From contig NC_134434.1 in assembly GCF_030867145.1 (NCBI RefSeq), positions 9,238,001 through 9,302,000 on the forward strand: a DNA stretch of 64,000 bases, read 5' to 3'. A program made the position numbers and the translations under genes. This stretch comes from Opisthocomus hoazin. Taxonomy: Eukaryota; Chordata; Aves; Opisthocomiformes; Opisthocomidae. The notes below the pieces were generated by a model. The model was not told where the DNA came from. It searched no databases and saw nothing but the letters and a program-made list of their open reading frames with translations. Below are positions 32,601-44,645 of the stretch, piece after piece; position 1 is the first letter of the stretch; each line of letters begins with the position of its first letter.

Positions 32601-35600
32601 CTCATCTCTCTTCAGCATCACATTGATTTCACTGCTTGAAAATCACAGCTTTTCTGTTCTGTTTTTTCAGTGTAAAGCCCCTGCCAATGGAGGCAGGTGC
32701 TGTCACACTTGAGAGGGAAGGGTACGGGACAGTGCTCTCACCCGTGACTCCATCGCATGACGAGGAACACACGCACTGGGGTCTGTGGCCCCTCCTGTCC
32801 TTTCCACAAAATGCAGTCCTGCAGAGCATGAAGGGAAACTCAGAATGGCTAGGCAGGATCAAACCAGCAATTGTTTCTGTTCTTGTTGAAGATTAGGTGA
32901 ATAAGAAGAGGCTCCTAAAGGTGTGTAAATCTGCATATCTGCATTCTTGGAATATTTTAAAATAACTCACCAAGCAAATAAGGGTGTCTGAACCTGGGCA
33001 GTTTGAGTTGGCTTCTAGTCCTGAAACCTGTTATATACAATACTTTGCATTATGCCTAAACAACTAATACTATTGGGCTTGACAGAGGGAAAGAATTGAG
33101 AAGATGGTATTTCCAGAAAGCAGCATTTACTGCTGTTCTTATGCTTCATTATCAAATGGGACATTCATCCACATTGCCTAGAGCTTGTGCTCAGTGATAA
33201 GCCTGAGACATCTGGGTTTTTTTGTCCTGCTTTGGTTTAGCTTCTGCAGGTTTTTCTGTTGGCAAAGAGATGGCTTATGAGGAAAAACAGATGGTTTCAA
33301 GAAGGCTGGTGGTAATGATTTGTTGGTTTTAGGGGCTACACCAAATCTAAACACAATAGAATAAAAATACGTGACCATGGAGACAGGCTCTTAAGTAGTG
33401 TCCATTTACATACAAACAACAAAAAAGCACCAATCCTGTAATATCAAGGAAGATTCCTTCCTTTTATTTCGCCAAAAGCTTTGTAACTGGTGCATCACAG
33501 CTCTAGATGTAATCACAAAGGTAGGTCACCTGTCCAGCAGATGCTGTAAGAAATCAGTTACTGTGAAAGGATTTCAAGTCCTGCTGCGTATCTGATTAGC
33601 AGTGACATACTTCGTCCATTTTGATTTCATGCAGTATGCTGTTTCTAAATAAGGGCTGTCACTTGGCAAATCCGTTAGAATGAATTGTTCTAAATATTAA
33701 TAAGGTTTTCTACCGATGCTGGACCAGTCGAAAGAGAACAGCCCAACATTTGTATTTCATCCTCTACAGCTGCAGGCTTTGATGGTATAGGTAGCCTGAG
33801 AGCCAGTGACTGATTTTGCTCACCATCAGTTGAGCATAATTTTCATAGAAACAAACTGTGTTAAAAATCATTAATTCAGCACTACCTCTTCAGCATGAAC
33901 AATTTTGGCTTTCTATAACTATCTTTTCTAAACCAGAGAAAGAAACCTAAAAGTTATCCACTATGTGATAAACAGGTGTCTGTGTCTTTCTCCTTTATAT
34001 TTTGCTGGACAGGGGAGTATATAATGGGGAAGGGTCGCTTGATGCATCCAGTGTGCCTTAAACCAGTGTGTACCAGTGCCTTGTGGTCACAGGTGACAGA
34101 TGGACCTTTAGTCTGGCTTTTAGAGCTGTTCCTATGCAGTAGAGGTTGAGACTGGTGTGGACAGATGAACACAGGAGGCAAGAGATCTGCCCTGTTTGCC
34201 ACCATAGGGGTATCTGTGCAGGCACAATATTTGTGTCTGATGTAACTAATCTGGCATGGAATATTTTTGCCACAGGAAGAGTGAATTACATAAGCTATTT
34301 CTAAATGGAATGTGGCACGTGATGCTCATTGATTTTTATGCCTTTAAAGTTTGAGGTTTAACGGTGGGCATGTAACTGTGCATTGAGATATCTTTTTTTC
34401 AGAAGATGAACATTTTGAAATATTGCAATATCTGCTTATCTCGGGATTCAAAACTACAACAAAAGAAGAACATCTGTGCACTGAGGCAAGATGGAAATCT
34501 TGGAGCACTTCTTCATTGTCACATTATGTCTATTATCCTGTAAACATTCTGCTGTATGGCAGCACAATTTGTGTGTGTCTCTTCTGAACTCTGGGGTATG
34601 TTGGTGTTTTTCCAGAAGGGATTCAGGAAAGGAGTAGTAATTTATCTGACCCACAGACAGTGACGAAGGAATAGTAAGAATTTGAGTAAAGCATAGTTCA
34701 CCCTCACAGGCTTTCTCTGAAAACATGTTTTTGGCATTTGCTTATAATACATTTGGGAGTTAAGAAGTAGCTTTAGCTCTTGTGGAGGAACAAATGTACC
34801 ATTCTGGTCACTGTTTGGGGAGGATTTTTTTTTTTCTTTTTCCTAACTGGATGGTGGTTGAGTTTGTACGGAACTATGTTGGATATACCTGCAGGAGTAG
34901 AGGTGTGTTAGTATAAATGGCCTAATGCAGTGGTTTTCGACCTATCTCAGTTTACAAACCCCTCACCTGAAATATTTCTGATGAAAGCAAAGCATCCTTA
35001 CAAATGTCATATATTGACCATTACTCTTCACTTGTATCTGATAAGTAATGTAATTCAGTGGTTAGCACTAGCAGAGTATTTGCGGAATTGTTGCACTAAC
35101 TATACCAGTGGTCTAAAATAAATGGGAATATTGGCAGGCCATGTCCCGTAGGGTATTTCAGAATTTCCAGTCTTTGTCTGAAGTAGTCTTAACTGGTTAG
35201 TCTTCAGGACGTACTCTAAAGCATACTTTGATGCCTTCCCCCCCCCACCCCCGCTAAACTACTAGAGGCTGAAAAACAAAGCACTGAAAGGACATGGCAT
35301 TGTGCTAGTTTATCATAGCTAGCTGTCAGAGTTGTGTGCTCCCACAAACTGGAAAGTGAGAGATGGACTATGAAAGATTTCTTCTGTTACAGGGATCTCT
35401 GGAACAGTGAGCCAGACCATAACCCCTCTTTGCCTGCTGTTCCAGAGACTGGGCAAGCACTGCAAACAGTCTGCCTTGAGATTAGTGTATCAGGCCTAAG
35501 GTCGGAAAGGGGGCTTTCCACTTAAGTACTTTTGTGGTCCAGAGCTTTGATTTGGTGTTTATTCTGTGGCTACAGTACTGCAGGGAGGAGGTTGGGGTGT

Positions 35601-38600
35601 CTCAGAAGACCAAAACCATCCAGATAATATGCAGTTCCAGCAAATGTGTCACTGTGGCTCTGCTGTTCAGTATTTCTATCTAATGTGTTGCACAAATCTG
35701 AATCCAAAGTACTCTTGTAGTAAAGCAGGGTTCTAGGGTGTAGAACTCATCACCAAAACATTCACTTGGATGTCACATAGGCAAAAGCAACTACAGATTC
35801 ACAGGGGACTTGAAAAATCAGGCCAGACTGGCTGTATGGCAGGGAGGCAGAAATCATACTTTTGCTGAAGCTGATTCAAATCCAGGAGCTCATTTCTGTT
35901 CACCCCTAACTTTTATGATTATCAGTCAAAATATGAAAATTTATAGGTAGATACTGTGATGAATAGGGCTGTATCTGTTTTAAAATGCTGTGAATCATCT
36001 AAGCCTAAGAGACATCTGGAATAATTTCATCTGCAAGCTGTAGTCAGTAGATTTGATAATGCCTACCACAATCATTTTTTAAGACAATTATAAAGACTGC
36101 TGGAACTAGCCTGGTCAAGCTGCTTTTCTAATTGCTTCTCTGTTCCTAAAACGTCCTTTTCAGGACTGTTGCTCTACAAGCAAGCTTCTTGCAGTCTGTC
36201 TTTGAAACAGTCAGACTCTGTTCATTGCCATTAGCCCCACAGCCAGTTTGGTCCATTGATGGTCACAGCAGTAATGATGCTGCACCTACATTCTCTTGCA
36301 TAAATATTTTTGTTCTGTCCTTTATCTCCCATTAGTCAGCCAACTTGGACTCAGCTCATACAATCTGTTTTGAGACACAACAAGTAATCACTGTTTGGCT
36401 TTAGCATCAGTATGGTTATATCATGTTCTAATTTTATTATTCTGTCCCAGATCTTGTTGCTAAATACAGCAGTATCTGGGAATTACATTCCTTTAGTCAG
36501 CTGTAATAAAACTGCAGATGAAACATATTTATTCAGATGTGTGTAGTCCATCTTGGATAGGACAAAATAAGCAAAATTTTAGAAACTTTATTTGAATCAG
36601 TAAGGGATAACTTACTGAACCGTTCATACACTGTGTTATGGGTGAGTTAGCTTAAAGAAAATAACTGACTGGTGCACCTTCAGTCTTTAACAGCTGCTAG
36701 ATGATTAGCTAGGTGTTTTTGGTTTTTTTTTATATAGAGTGGGGGGCAGGAAACAGAGAGGAACGGTTGTGTGTCTCTTGACAGCTCTTTTGAGGATAGG
36801 AATTGAAAATAACTTGACTGTGGCTACTACACTAGGTCTTCTTTTTACACTGCTGTCTTGGAGTCTTAAACACTGCGTTGTACCCAGAACTTCCTGTGAC
36901 AATGAAGATCTCCTGTTGGGAGCACTGAGGGTCAGCAATGACCTAGTGGCCTGGCAGCTGTCAGATGCTTTCTAGCACCATTATTGCTTTCAGGAGATTG
37001 CTAGATGCTATTGCATGTTATAAGCTGAGGCAATGTAAGTCTACCCAACTGCTTAGAGCTCTTCAAAGAAAAGCTGATGGGTATTGTCCTTTCCCTAAGA
37101 GAAGGCACCAGGGAGGCTTCTGGAATGTACCAGAAAGAGAGGTTTGGTCCCCGGGCATTTGGAGGATTGTGGGACTCCTTGGAACAGGAAGAAAGCTCGC
37201 TTTATCCCGTACTATTCATTCGCCTCTGTTTCACATATGATTTTCCTTACCAACCACAGTATCCTCACCTTGCTGCCCTACGCCAGCTGGCCAGCGATGG
37301 CTTCTCTCGGCCGGTGACAGACGTGCAGTGAAATGGCTGGCCACTTGATGGAGTAAGGAGACCTTCAAATGCCAGGGGAACATGCTGGTGTTGGATGCTA
37401 TGCTCCTGCTGTTGGATGCTACGTTATTTCCCTGGAAATAACCCCGTCGGCACTTGGAAACATGAGTTTGATCCTATGAATTCACAGTGGAACCGGTTTT
37501 ATGTGAACCGTTACAGAGGAGTATTTAATTTTTGCAGTAACTTCATGAGAACAGGTATTTTGGTATTTGTAAGCAAAAGCCCTGTTATAACGAGGCTTTA
37601 TAGTTGCAAGTAACAGCTAAATTAGCCTGCTTTAACCAGAACATACCATTCAATATTGTGATTTGTACTTAGGCACACTCTTTTTGATCAACGTCCCTGA
37701 AGGTAGGATGCGTATTGTAAGACGAAACAAATAAGGCATTGCTGTGTTTGCTCAGGTAACTGCAGTTGGCTGTCTAACTAGGCTCAGCTAGCAGTTATGC
37801 ACATACCTAATTCATAATCTGATAAGAGTGCTGTTGAAATCGAGCAAGAGCATTCATACTATGTAAAATTAAACCACTAAAACTTTTACAAGGTGAGGTC
37901 CTTTAGCAACTAGAAAATTTCAAAGGCTTGCTTGTTGAAACATTTCCCCAAAATTTGTAAGCTTTTGTTGTTATTAAACTTTTATAATCAAAAAAAGATT
38001 AGAGAAAATGGCATTAAAAAAATCAAGTATCTTGCTTCTGTACCATACCTAATTAAGCTAGCCTCAGAAAACTCCATTATCTCTTAAATAATATTTTTAA
38101 GTTTCCAGGCAATGAAAGAGTATTAATAAGCTAGTTCTTGCTGCCTGTTACCTGTTACTTATGGCACTTAAAATTGAAGAGAATATCCAGCTGATGAAGC
38201 ACATCTGTTATGTTGCTAATTGGAGCTACAGTAGTCAATGGGAAACAGGATTTGATTCAAAATACAGTAAGGCTATTAGAAGCCAAATATTCAATGGGGG
38301 TTACATTATGTATACTATAAAGAGAAGTTGTGCTGTGAAGCTGTTCTAAGAGGCTGGGTCTCAAGATGCTGCTACCGTAAGCTGGAACGCAACCAGAACT
38401 GTAGGTAAGGTCATCAGCCTTGGGGAATGCAGTCCTTAGATGCTTTTTCTGACACCAGATTACAATTTGCTATGTAAGTGGAAGTGACATTGATGGAAAA
38501 ACAGCTGATTGTAAAGAAATCCTGCAAATGACAACATCGCCTGTGGTATTCAATTAAATGTTTCCTCTTGAACTATTTATTCTTAACAGACAAATATGGT

Positions 38601-41040
38601 AGCACCACCACTAGTCATATTTCAAGTTCAGAAAACTAGATTTGCAGCATGTAAAATGTTTATTGCACATAGTGCACAAGTCAAAGGAAGAAGTTGCCAA
38701 ACATCTCTGGCTAAACAAGTATTTTGATATACCAGTAAGGAAAAATAGCCCACTGGTACTAGCAGACATGTTCTACCCAGAACTGGAGAAGCAGAGATCA
38801 GCAAGGGGTAATGCCAGCAACATCTACTGGCAATAAAAACTGACCCCCTCAGCCAGTTTGTTCAGCCTTACAAACTATCCCTTGCCAGTGCAATTGCCCA
38901 GCAAGTGCGGGGCACATGTTCAGCTCAGTGTCGTGACTGTAGCGAACTTGGGGCACCTCCAGCTTTTAGATCCTGCACCTTTATTGACAGCATCTCACAT
39001 CTCAATTCTCCTGTGTTCAGTGCTGTCAAATCATCTCCCAGCTGTCAGATCTTCGCTCAAAACATTCAGCTGTCTACAATGACAGCTTCTACAGCCTCTT
39101 CAGCTCTCCTGTCAGCTTGATTGCAGTGCTCTCTGGCACTGAGGCTGTCTGTGGCAGACTTCAGTACTAACTTCCCAAACTGTAGTGTCTATACCTGCAG
39201 TGTTTTTTCTCTCAGCCCTGCGCCCTTATGAAGTAATGCAAGAATGACACAGATTTTAATGCTGACAGTTTTGGTCTAAATCTATGTTGCCACCTACTTG
39301 TGTATCTAGACCAAGTTCCTTCTTCCTCCAGCAGATGATAAAGGAGAGCCAGTGGAAATTAACTCCATGAGACAGAGCGTGACCTCACTGAGGTGTGGGA
39401 ATTCCTTCTCTGGTCATGGCAAACAGGAGCAAGTGCTCCTTTTTTCTTCCACAATACTTAGTGTAACTCCACATCCCTGTCTGGGACGGTACAGCTGCCC
39501 ACCTGCACACAGAGAGGCGAGTCAGATGGTGCAAGCAGGCACTCTGAGGCAATTTCAGCAAACAAGGTGGGACAATGACACAGATGTGCTCTGAAGCTTT
39601 GGAGAGGCTGAACTCCAGAGCAGTTAGACTAACAGTAGCTGATTCCACATAGGTGTGCTTTCCACAATTCTGAGGGGCACCAACTCACAGATTTTTGAAT
39701 ACTTTGAACAGGTGCCTCTCAGGGGGTGTGCTAAGCTCAATCCCCATGTAACTTGAAGATGAGTTCAATGGTCCTGAGATAAAAGCTTAAACATCCATAC
39801 ATCTTAAGAATCCTGCTCTAACTAGACAACTCAGAGAATCTTGCTGATCAAATATTTTGCTTCCCTTTTCTCCTTCAGATCTCTTCACAACTCTTCATAA
39901 ATTCTTTGCTTCCCAAGGGTCATATCTGATCTCTGCACTTTGATTTTTTTTTTTTTTCTTCTTTTTACAGTCTGGAGAGACCCTTTTGTACCTCAGCAAG
40001 GGAACAGGAGAACTATTTTGTATTTGCTGTAAAACTAAAGGAAGGTCAAGGTGGCAGGGGCTCTGGAACCAGCTCCTTATCTGTGTCAGAGGGTGGATAT
40101 GTGGGGAGCTGTATTGCTAGTGCTGTGTGCGCTGTCACTGTGTTGTTGATTGACAGCTGACTTACAGCCTGCAGGGCTGTCAAGTCAGCCTCTTCCTGAA
40201 ACGTGAATTTGCACATAAAAGGGATGAGAGACTCGTGCTCAAAGAAACAAGACTTTCTGAGGAGAACACTCCTATTTTTTCCTAGAAAAGAGACGAATTT
40301 CACTAGCTTGCTCTAATCACGGGATTTTGAGAGTTGGTAAGGGCCATATAGACCTCTTACTGCAAGAAGCCAATGAATGGATACTGTCTCAATTCAAAAC
40401 TTGCTGCACTTTCATGGTCATTTTAGATGGGCAGTGACATCAGCCACCTGCAGAATGTCACTCAGTGATGGACGGTCACCTGTGCTCAGCAACCACAGTG
40501 AGAAAGAAGTGCTGGCAGAGGCAGTAAGTACCCGCACCTGACTCAGCCAGTGCACCTTCCTGCCCAAGATGCTGCCCGGTCGTTCCTGGTCTGAGGCACG
40601 ATGCAGGAACCAGAGCCATTCCTGGTCTTCCCTCTGGCAGCTCACAGCTGTAGCTTAAAGAGCAGTCAAAAAAACCCTGAGAAAGAAAATAGACAAAGCA
40701 GAGAGATCAAATTAAACCCAGCACAGCAGTTGTGGAAGGCTTTAATGAGGAATCCTGCAAAGGCAGGACATCCCTTCATTACCAGCAATGTCTCATGACA
40801 GCGTGCGTGGACAATGTCTGTCCTCAGCCAAACCCAGCTGCCACTGCCTCTGCTCGGCTCTGCCTGGTCACCTCAACGCAATGGAGCAGGGGAAGCTCTG
40901 CTTGTCCTTCTTTGCCTGAACTCTCCTGCTTCCTGCCCCGTAAGTCTCTACGCTCTGCTTTCCCCTTGCCTGGACCTCTTCAGACCAGGATCAATGGCTT
41001 TTCCTCAGGAGGAACTGCAGTGTGACTGGTGCTTTATTTG
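32601..41040. other. intergenic SCPEP1 to RAB11FIP4
   Basis: AT-rich unique sequence with a short poly-C tract at about 35239-35255 and poly-T near 39944-39958. No coding exon, RNA gene or clear transposon was recognised. Open frames are short and lack family motifs. Confidence 0.55.
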
Positions 41041-41597
41041 GGGTGGCGGGAAGGAGGACTGAGGTGTGGAGCAGCGAAGGGTCTGCGAACGGGTCTGTGA
41101 CAGCCGGGACAAGGAACCCAGGGGATGCCAGGCCTGCTGGTCCCCCGCTGCTGGAGGGGAGCAGCCATCCTGCCTCCCTCGCTCCCCCTGCCCCAGTCCC
41201 TCCTCCCTGTCGCGATGCTCCTGCCCGGGCAGCCGCCCCTCGCTGTCCCTGGCCCCCGCCGCGGCCCCCCACCGGCCCGCGCTCCCCTCGCGCCCCGCTT
41301 CCCGCCCGGCCCCGGCGGCGCCTCTCCCCTCACCGCGGCGCCCCCTGGCGGCGGCCCCGCCCCTGCCAAGCCCGGATTCCCACCGCCCCCTCCCTCTCCA
41401 TCCTCCAGCTCTGCCCTATTGTTCTCGCTCCCTCCCTCCGCCCGGCGCTCGCATCCTCCCTCCGCTCCATCCCTCCCCCTCCTCGCTGTCCCTCCCGCCC
41501 CTCTCCCCGGAGCTGATGTCACGCACCCGCTGAAGGCGCGGGCGATCATGGCTGCTGCGGCCGCGGCCGTGCCGCCGGCCTCCAGCTAACGCCCGCG
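41040..41597 (+). promoter_or_regulatory. RAB11FIP4 promoter CpG island and 5' UTR
   Basis: CpG- and C-rich sequence without a TATA box runs up to the RAB11FIP4 start. The island continues to about 42.5 kb. The abrupt rise in GC from about 41.0 kb contrasts with the AT-rich flank. Confidence 0.65.
41548..41589 (+). CDS. upstream ORF, 13 codons, before RAB11FIP4
   Basis: ATG in a favourable context (ATCATGG) opens a 13-residue frame, MAAAAAAVPPASS, ending TAA at 41587-41589, 8 nt before the RAB11FIP4 ATG and out of frame with it. If the transcript includes it, it would reduce or regulate translation of the main frame. It is not known to be translated. Confidence 0.4.
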   Translation: MAAAAAAVPPASS

Positions 41598-41732
41598 ATG
41601 GAGCCGGCGAGCCTGCTGCGGTTCCTGCGGAAGCTCAAGGAGGTTTTCGACGTGTGCGACGAGGATGCGGACGGCTTCATCAGGGTGGAGCACTTCGTCG
41701 CCCTGGGGCTGCAGTTCGGCCAAGGGGATGAG
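41598..41732 (+). CDS. RAB11FIP4: RAB11FIP4, first coding exon (partial gene)
   Basis: RAB11FIP4 is a class II Rab11 effector that also binds Arf5/6 and acts on recycling endosomes and at the cytokinetic midbody. This exon gives 45 residues: MEPASLLRFLRKLKEVFDVC followed by DEDADGFIRV and EHFVALGLQFGQGDE. The frame ends in phase 0 at GAG|GTGAGT. It matches the N-terminal EF-hand region of FIP4 (LREVFEVCGRDPDGFLRVE and ALGLRFGQGEE in human) better than FIP3, whose EF-hand region lies after a long N-terminal extension. The loop D21-x-D23-x-D25-G26 has His at position 12 instead of Glu, so calcium binding is doubtful. The remaining exons are beyond the window. The gene runs in the same direction as SCPEP1. 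Confidence 0.85.
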
Positions 41733-41924
41733 GTGAGTGGGGCGACCCCCGGCCCCTGTGCCTGGCCCGGCCCGCTGCCCCGGCCCCTGGCAGCCGCGCA
41801 ACTTTCACCTGCTGCTCCCGCTGTGCGGGAACGGGGCCATGGCTCTGCCTGGCCAGACCGCGCCAGCACGGTTCGGACCTCCCCGTCACCCACCTTGCCT
41901 CATCGCCGGCCCGAGTCCCCCCGT

Positions 41925-42170
41925 CCCTCAGGGAGACCCCGACTCCGCCCCTCAGGGCGGCCCAGACCCGCTCCCCTTGGGGCGGCTCCGACTCCCCCCG
42001 TCCCTCAGGGGGTCCCAGAGCCCCCTTCGTGTCGGTTTGGAGCCGCCTTCCCTCAGGGCCGCCCGGTCGCCCTCCCCCTTGCCCGCAGAGTCCTCCCCAA
42101 AGACAGCCCAGATCCCCCCTTCCCTCAGGGGGTCCCGGAGCCTTCCCCTTCTCTCAGCGCGGCCCGGACC
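41925..42170 (+). repeat. degenerate GC-rich minisatellite
   Basis: CCCTCAGGG recurs at about 41930, 41952, 42003, 42052 and 42124 with related flanks (GGTCCC then AGAGCC or GGAGCC). The spacing is irregular (about 22-72 bp). It lies 0.2 kb into RAB11FIP4 intron 1. Confidence 0.6.
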
Positions 42171-44629
42171 CCCCGGGCTGACCTGGCTCCCGGTACCCTG
42201 GGCTGGAGGGACCGGTCCCTCTCCGGTCCCCTCCCCGAAGCCGCTGGCTCGGGAGTGCGCGGGGGTCGCAGTGCTTTTCGGGGAGAGGTGGTTATTGTGG
42301 TGACAAACACGGGTTTTCTCCGCCCTGGTCCGTGTGCCAGACTCCGTGGGGTATCGGGAGCAAAGCCCCGGGCTGAGGGACCCGGAGCCGGGCGCCGGCC
42401 GGAGCTGCCCCCGGTGCGGGGCCGGGGCTGCCCCCAGCAGCAGTGCCGGGACAGTCGGGGAGGCAGCAGCCCATGTGCACCCTCAACCTCCAGGTGATCG
42501 GTGGGAAGCGAGGACCCCACCCAGCCCTTCAGTGACACAGCGTAAATCTGGAGTCGCACCGCTGGTCTCGGTGGAGCCGTTGCGTCAGTGGGACCACTGT
42601 GAATCTGTGACATCAGTGGAAATGAGAGTGGGATTCAGGCCAGTGTCTTTGAGGGTAATGACACACATTTGGTTTGAAAGAGTTCCCTGAAGTGATTCAT
42701 TCCAAGGCTGCAGCTCCAACGAAATTACGCGGCAAGAAATGCTTGCTTTCCCTAGGAGAACTCTCAGGATATTGCACTTAACTGTTCAGGGCTTCAGAAT
42801 ATGCCCCAGCAGTTTTGGGTGCTGGGGAGGAGGAGTGGAGTTGGGACTAGAACAGGACTCAGAAAACCAGTATCAGCTGACCTTTTAAAGTACAATAAAA
42901 CAAATTAATGCGAGGAGCCAATAAAACAGTAGTTTATAAAGGGATGCCAAAGAAGCAGCAAAACCAGAGAGAATTCACAGTAATTGTTGGAGCAAATTAC
43001 TTATTTTTGGCTTACCGCTGGTAATGAAACACAGCTTGTGAGTGAAATCAGAGGACCAGGAGACAGAAGGCTTATTGCTTGCAGATAGTCACAGGTCTGT
43101 TAAACATTTTCTTAATGAGATGATAGAGTTTCTTGTTTTAACCAGCAAAATAAGGAGGAGAGATGAGTAATAGTAAAGAGCTTTATTGATTTCTGGTTTT
43201 ATTTGTCTCTTGGTAAGTTGTATAATGTTATATAAACTAATAGAGGTATTTTTAAATCCTTATCGCCAGATACACTGCACCAGAATTGCTTTTTGCACTG
43301 CTGCATTTATTTGGAGGCATATCAGTGGCTTTTACTTGTAGTGTTGAGGAAGACTCATCAAATTCCATTGACTGTTTTGCAGCAGGATGGCATTAATGAT
43401 CGTAACAATCTTTTTTCATCTTAGAAACCTCTAAGGTTGTGAGAGAGGTTCTGTAAGACACAAAGGAGGATTCAGGTGGTGGTCTCATAAACTTATAATG
43501 AATTGGAGTATATTAGCTGGAAAATACTTAAATGGAATGGAAAAGAAGAGAAAACTGGAAATCTCAACAATGATGGCAGTAGAAAAGTCCCACTTGTCAG
43601 TGATAGTATCTGGGTTTTGGGGTGGGCTGGCTTACTGGGCAGGCACAGGAGAGATTACCAGTTCTGAGAAATGCATCCTTTGTGTTTTGTTCAGTTGTAA
43701 CGAGCAGTGTTTGATAAAATATTTGCAAAACTGGGACAAAGGAGTTTTATCTATATATCTATAAGGGTTATTATGTAGTTTGTTCTGGTTTGCTTCCTTG
43801 TGTCTATTGTAGTCATTGGCTAGCAGTCCCTTGACTTCAAAGGAGCATGTGTCAGGTGAGTGGGATTTGTAAATCGCCAAAAGAGGCTTGCTAGGGAAAT
43901 ACCGAATCAATTTTCCAAGTGCAGATTTACTGTAGAACAACCACTGTAGGTGAGCTAGTCTGGTTTTAAGTCTCGTTAAAAATGAACTTTATGTGTGATG
44001 AATCACAGCTGATGTTTGCAGACGGTGAGAATCTGTTCTCCCACATAGCACAGTGCTTTCAACCTTGCATCTGCAGGAACCTAATAAGCTCTGTGCGGGA
44101 ATGCATCTCATGAAATTAAACTGAGGAGACACTGCTGAAGAACAGTTCCTTTTAACACATTAGAACATATTTATTGTCATTGAAAATTAATTATACTTTT
44201 GAACATGCTATGCTTCTTGGGCCTGATCTGCCTCAGCTCCCTTTACATTCAAAAGAAATCTTTCTATTGGCGTCAGAGAAAGACTGATTTGCCCTTGTTT
44301 AAATTATTTGCTCGTTCTATTTAGGTAATTCGTTTGGCCACAGGAAGGATCCTGTTTTGTAGCATTGTGGCCTGGATAATTCTGACTCTTACCAACAGTA
44401 GCCCTGGGTCATGTTTATGAACTGAGAGAGTGTCTGTCCCTTCAGTTGTGCCAACCTCATACACACAGCTTTCCACCTTTTCTCTACCTCCTCAGAGCCA
44501 CTGCCATCCAGAGTTTTGGAGTCTGTACGTTCTTAATACTAACTTAGTAGGGCTTGTGGCTTGGACAGTGGAAGGCATTTAGCCTTTTCTGGTTTTTCTT
44601 TTTATTTACATTTCCTTTTTCTTTCTTTG

Positions 44630-44645
44630 TTGTGTGTGTGTGTGC
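44630..44645 (+). repeat. short (GT)n microsatellite
   Basis: A run of about seven GT units followed by GCACACGTG in RAB11FIP4 intron 1. Confidence 0.7.

Noticed and set aside
36739-36975. 78-codon hydrophobic frame in the SCPEP1-RAB11FIP4 interval
   Set aside because: No signal-peptide gene context, splice partner or recognisable family; consistent with chance.
41022-42497. several long frames on both strands around the RAB11FIP4 CpG island
   Set aside because: Low-complexity Pro/Arg/Ala translations caused by GC content; only the 41598-41732 frame shows a real EF-hand region and a donor.
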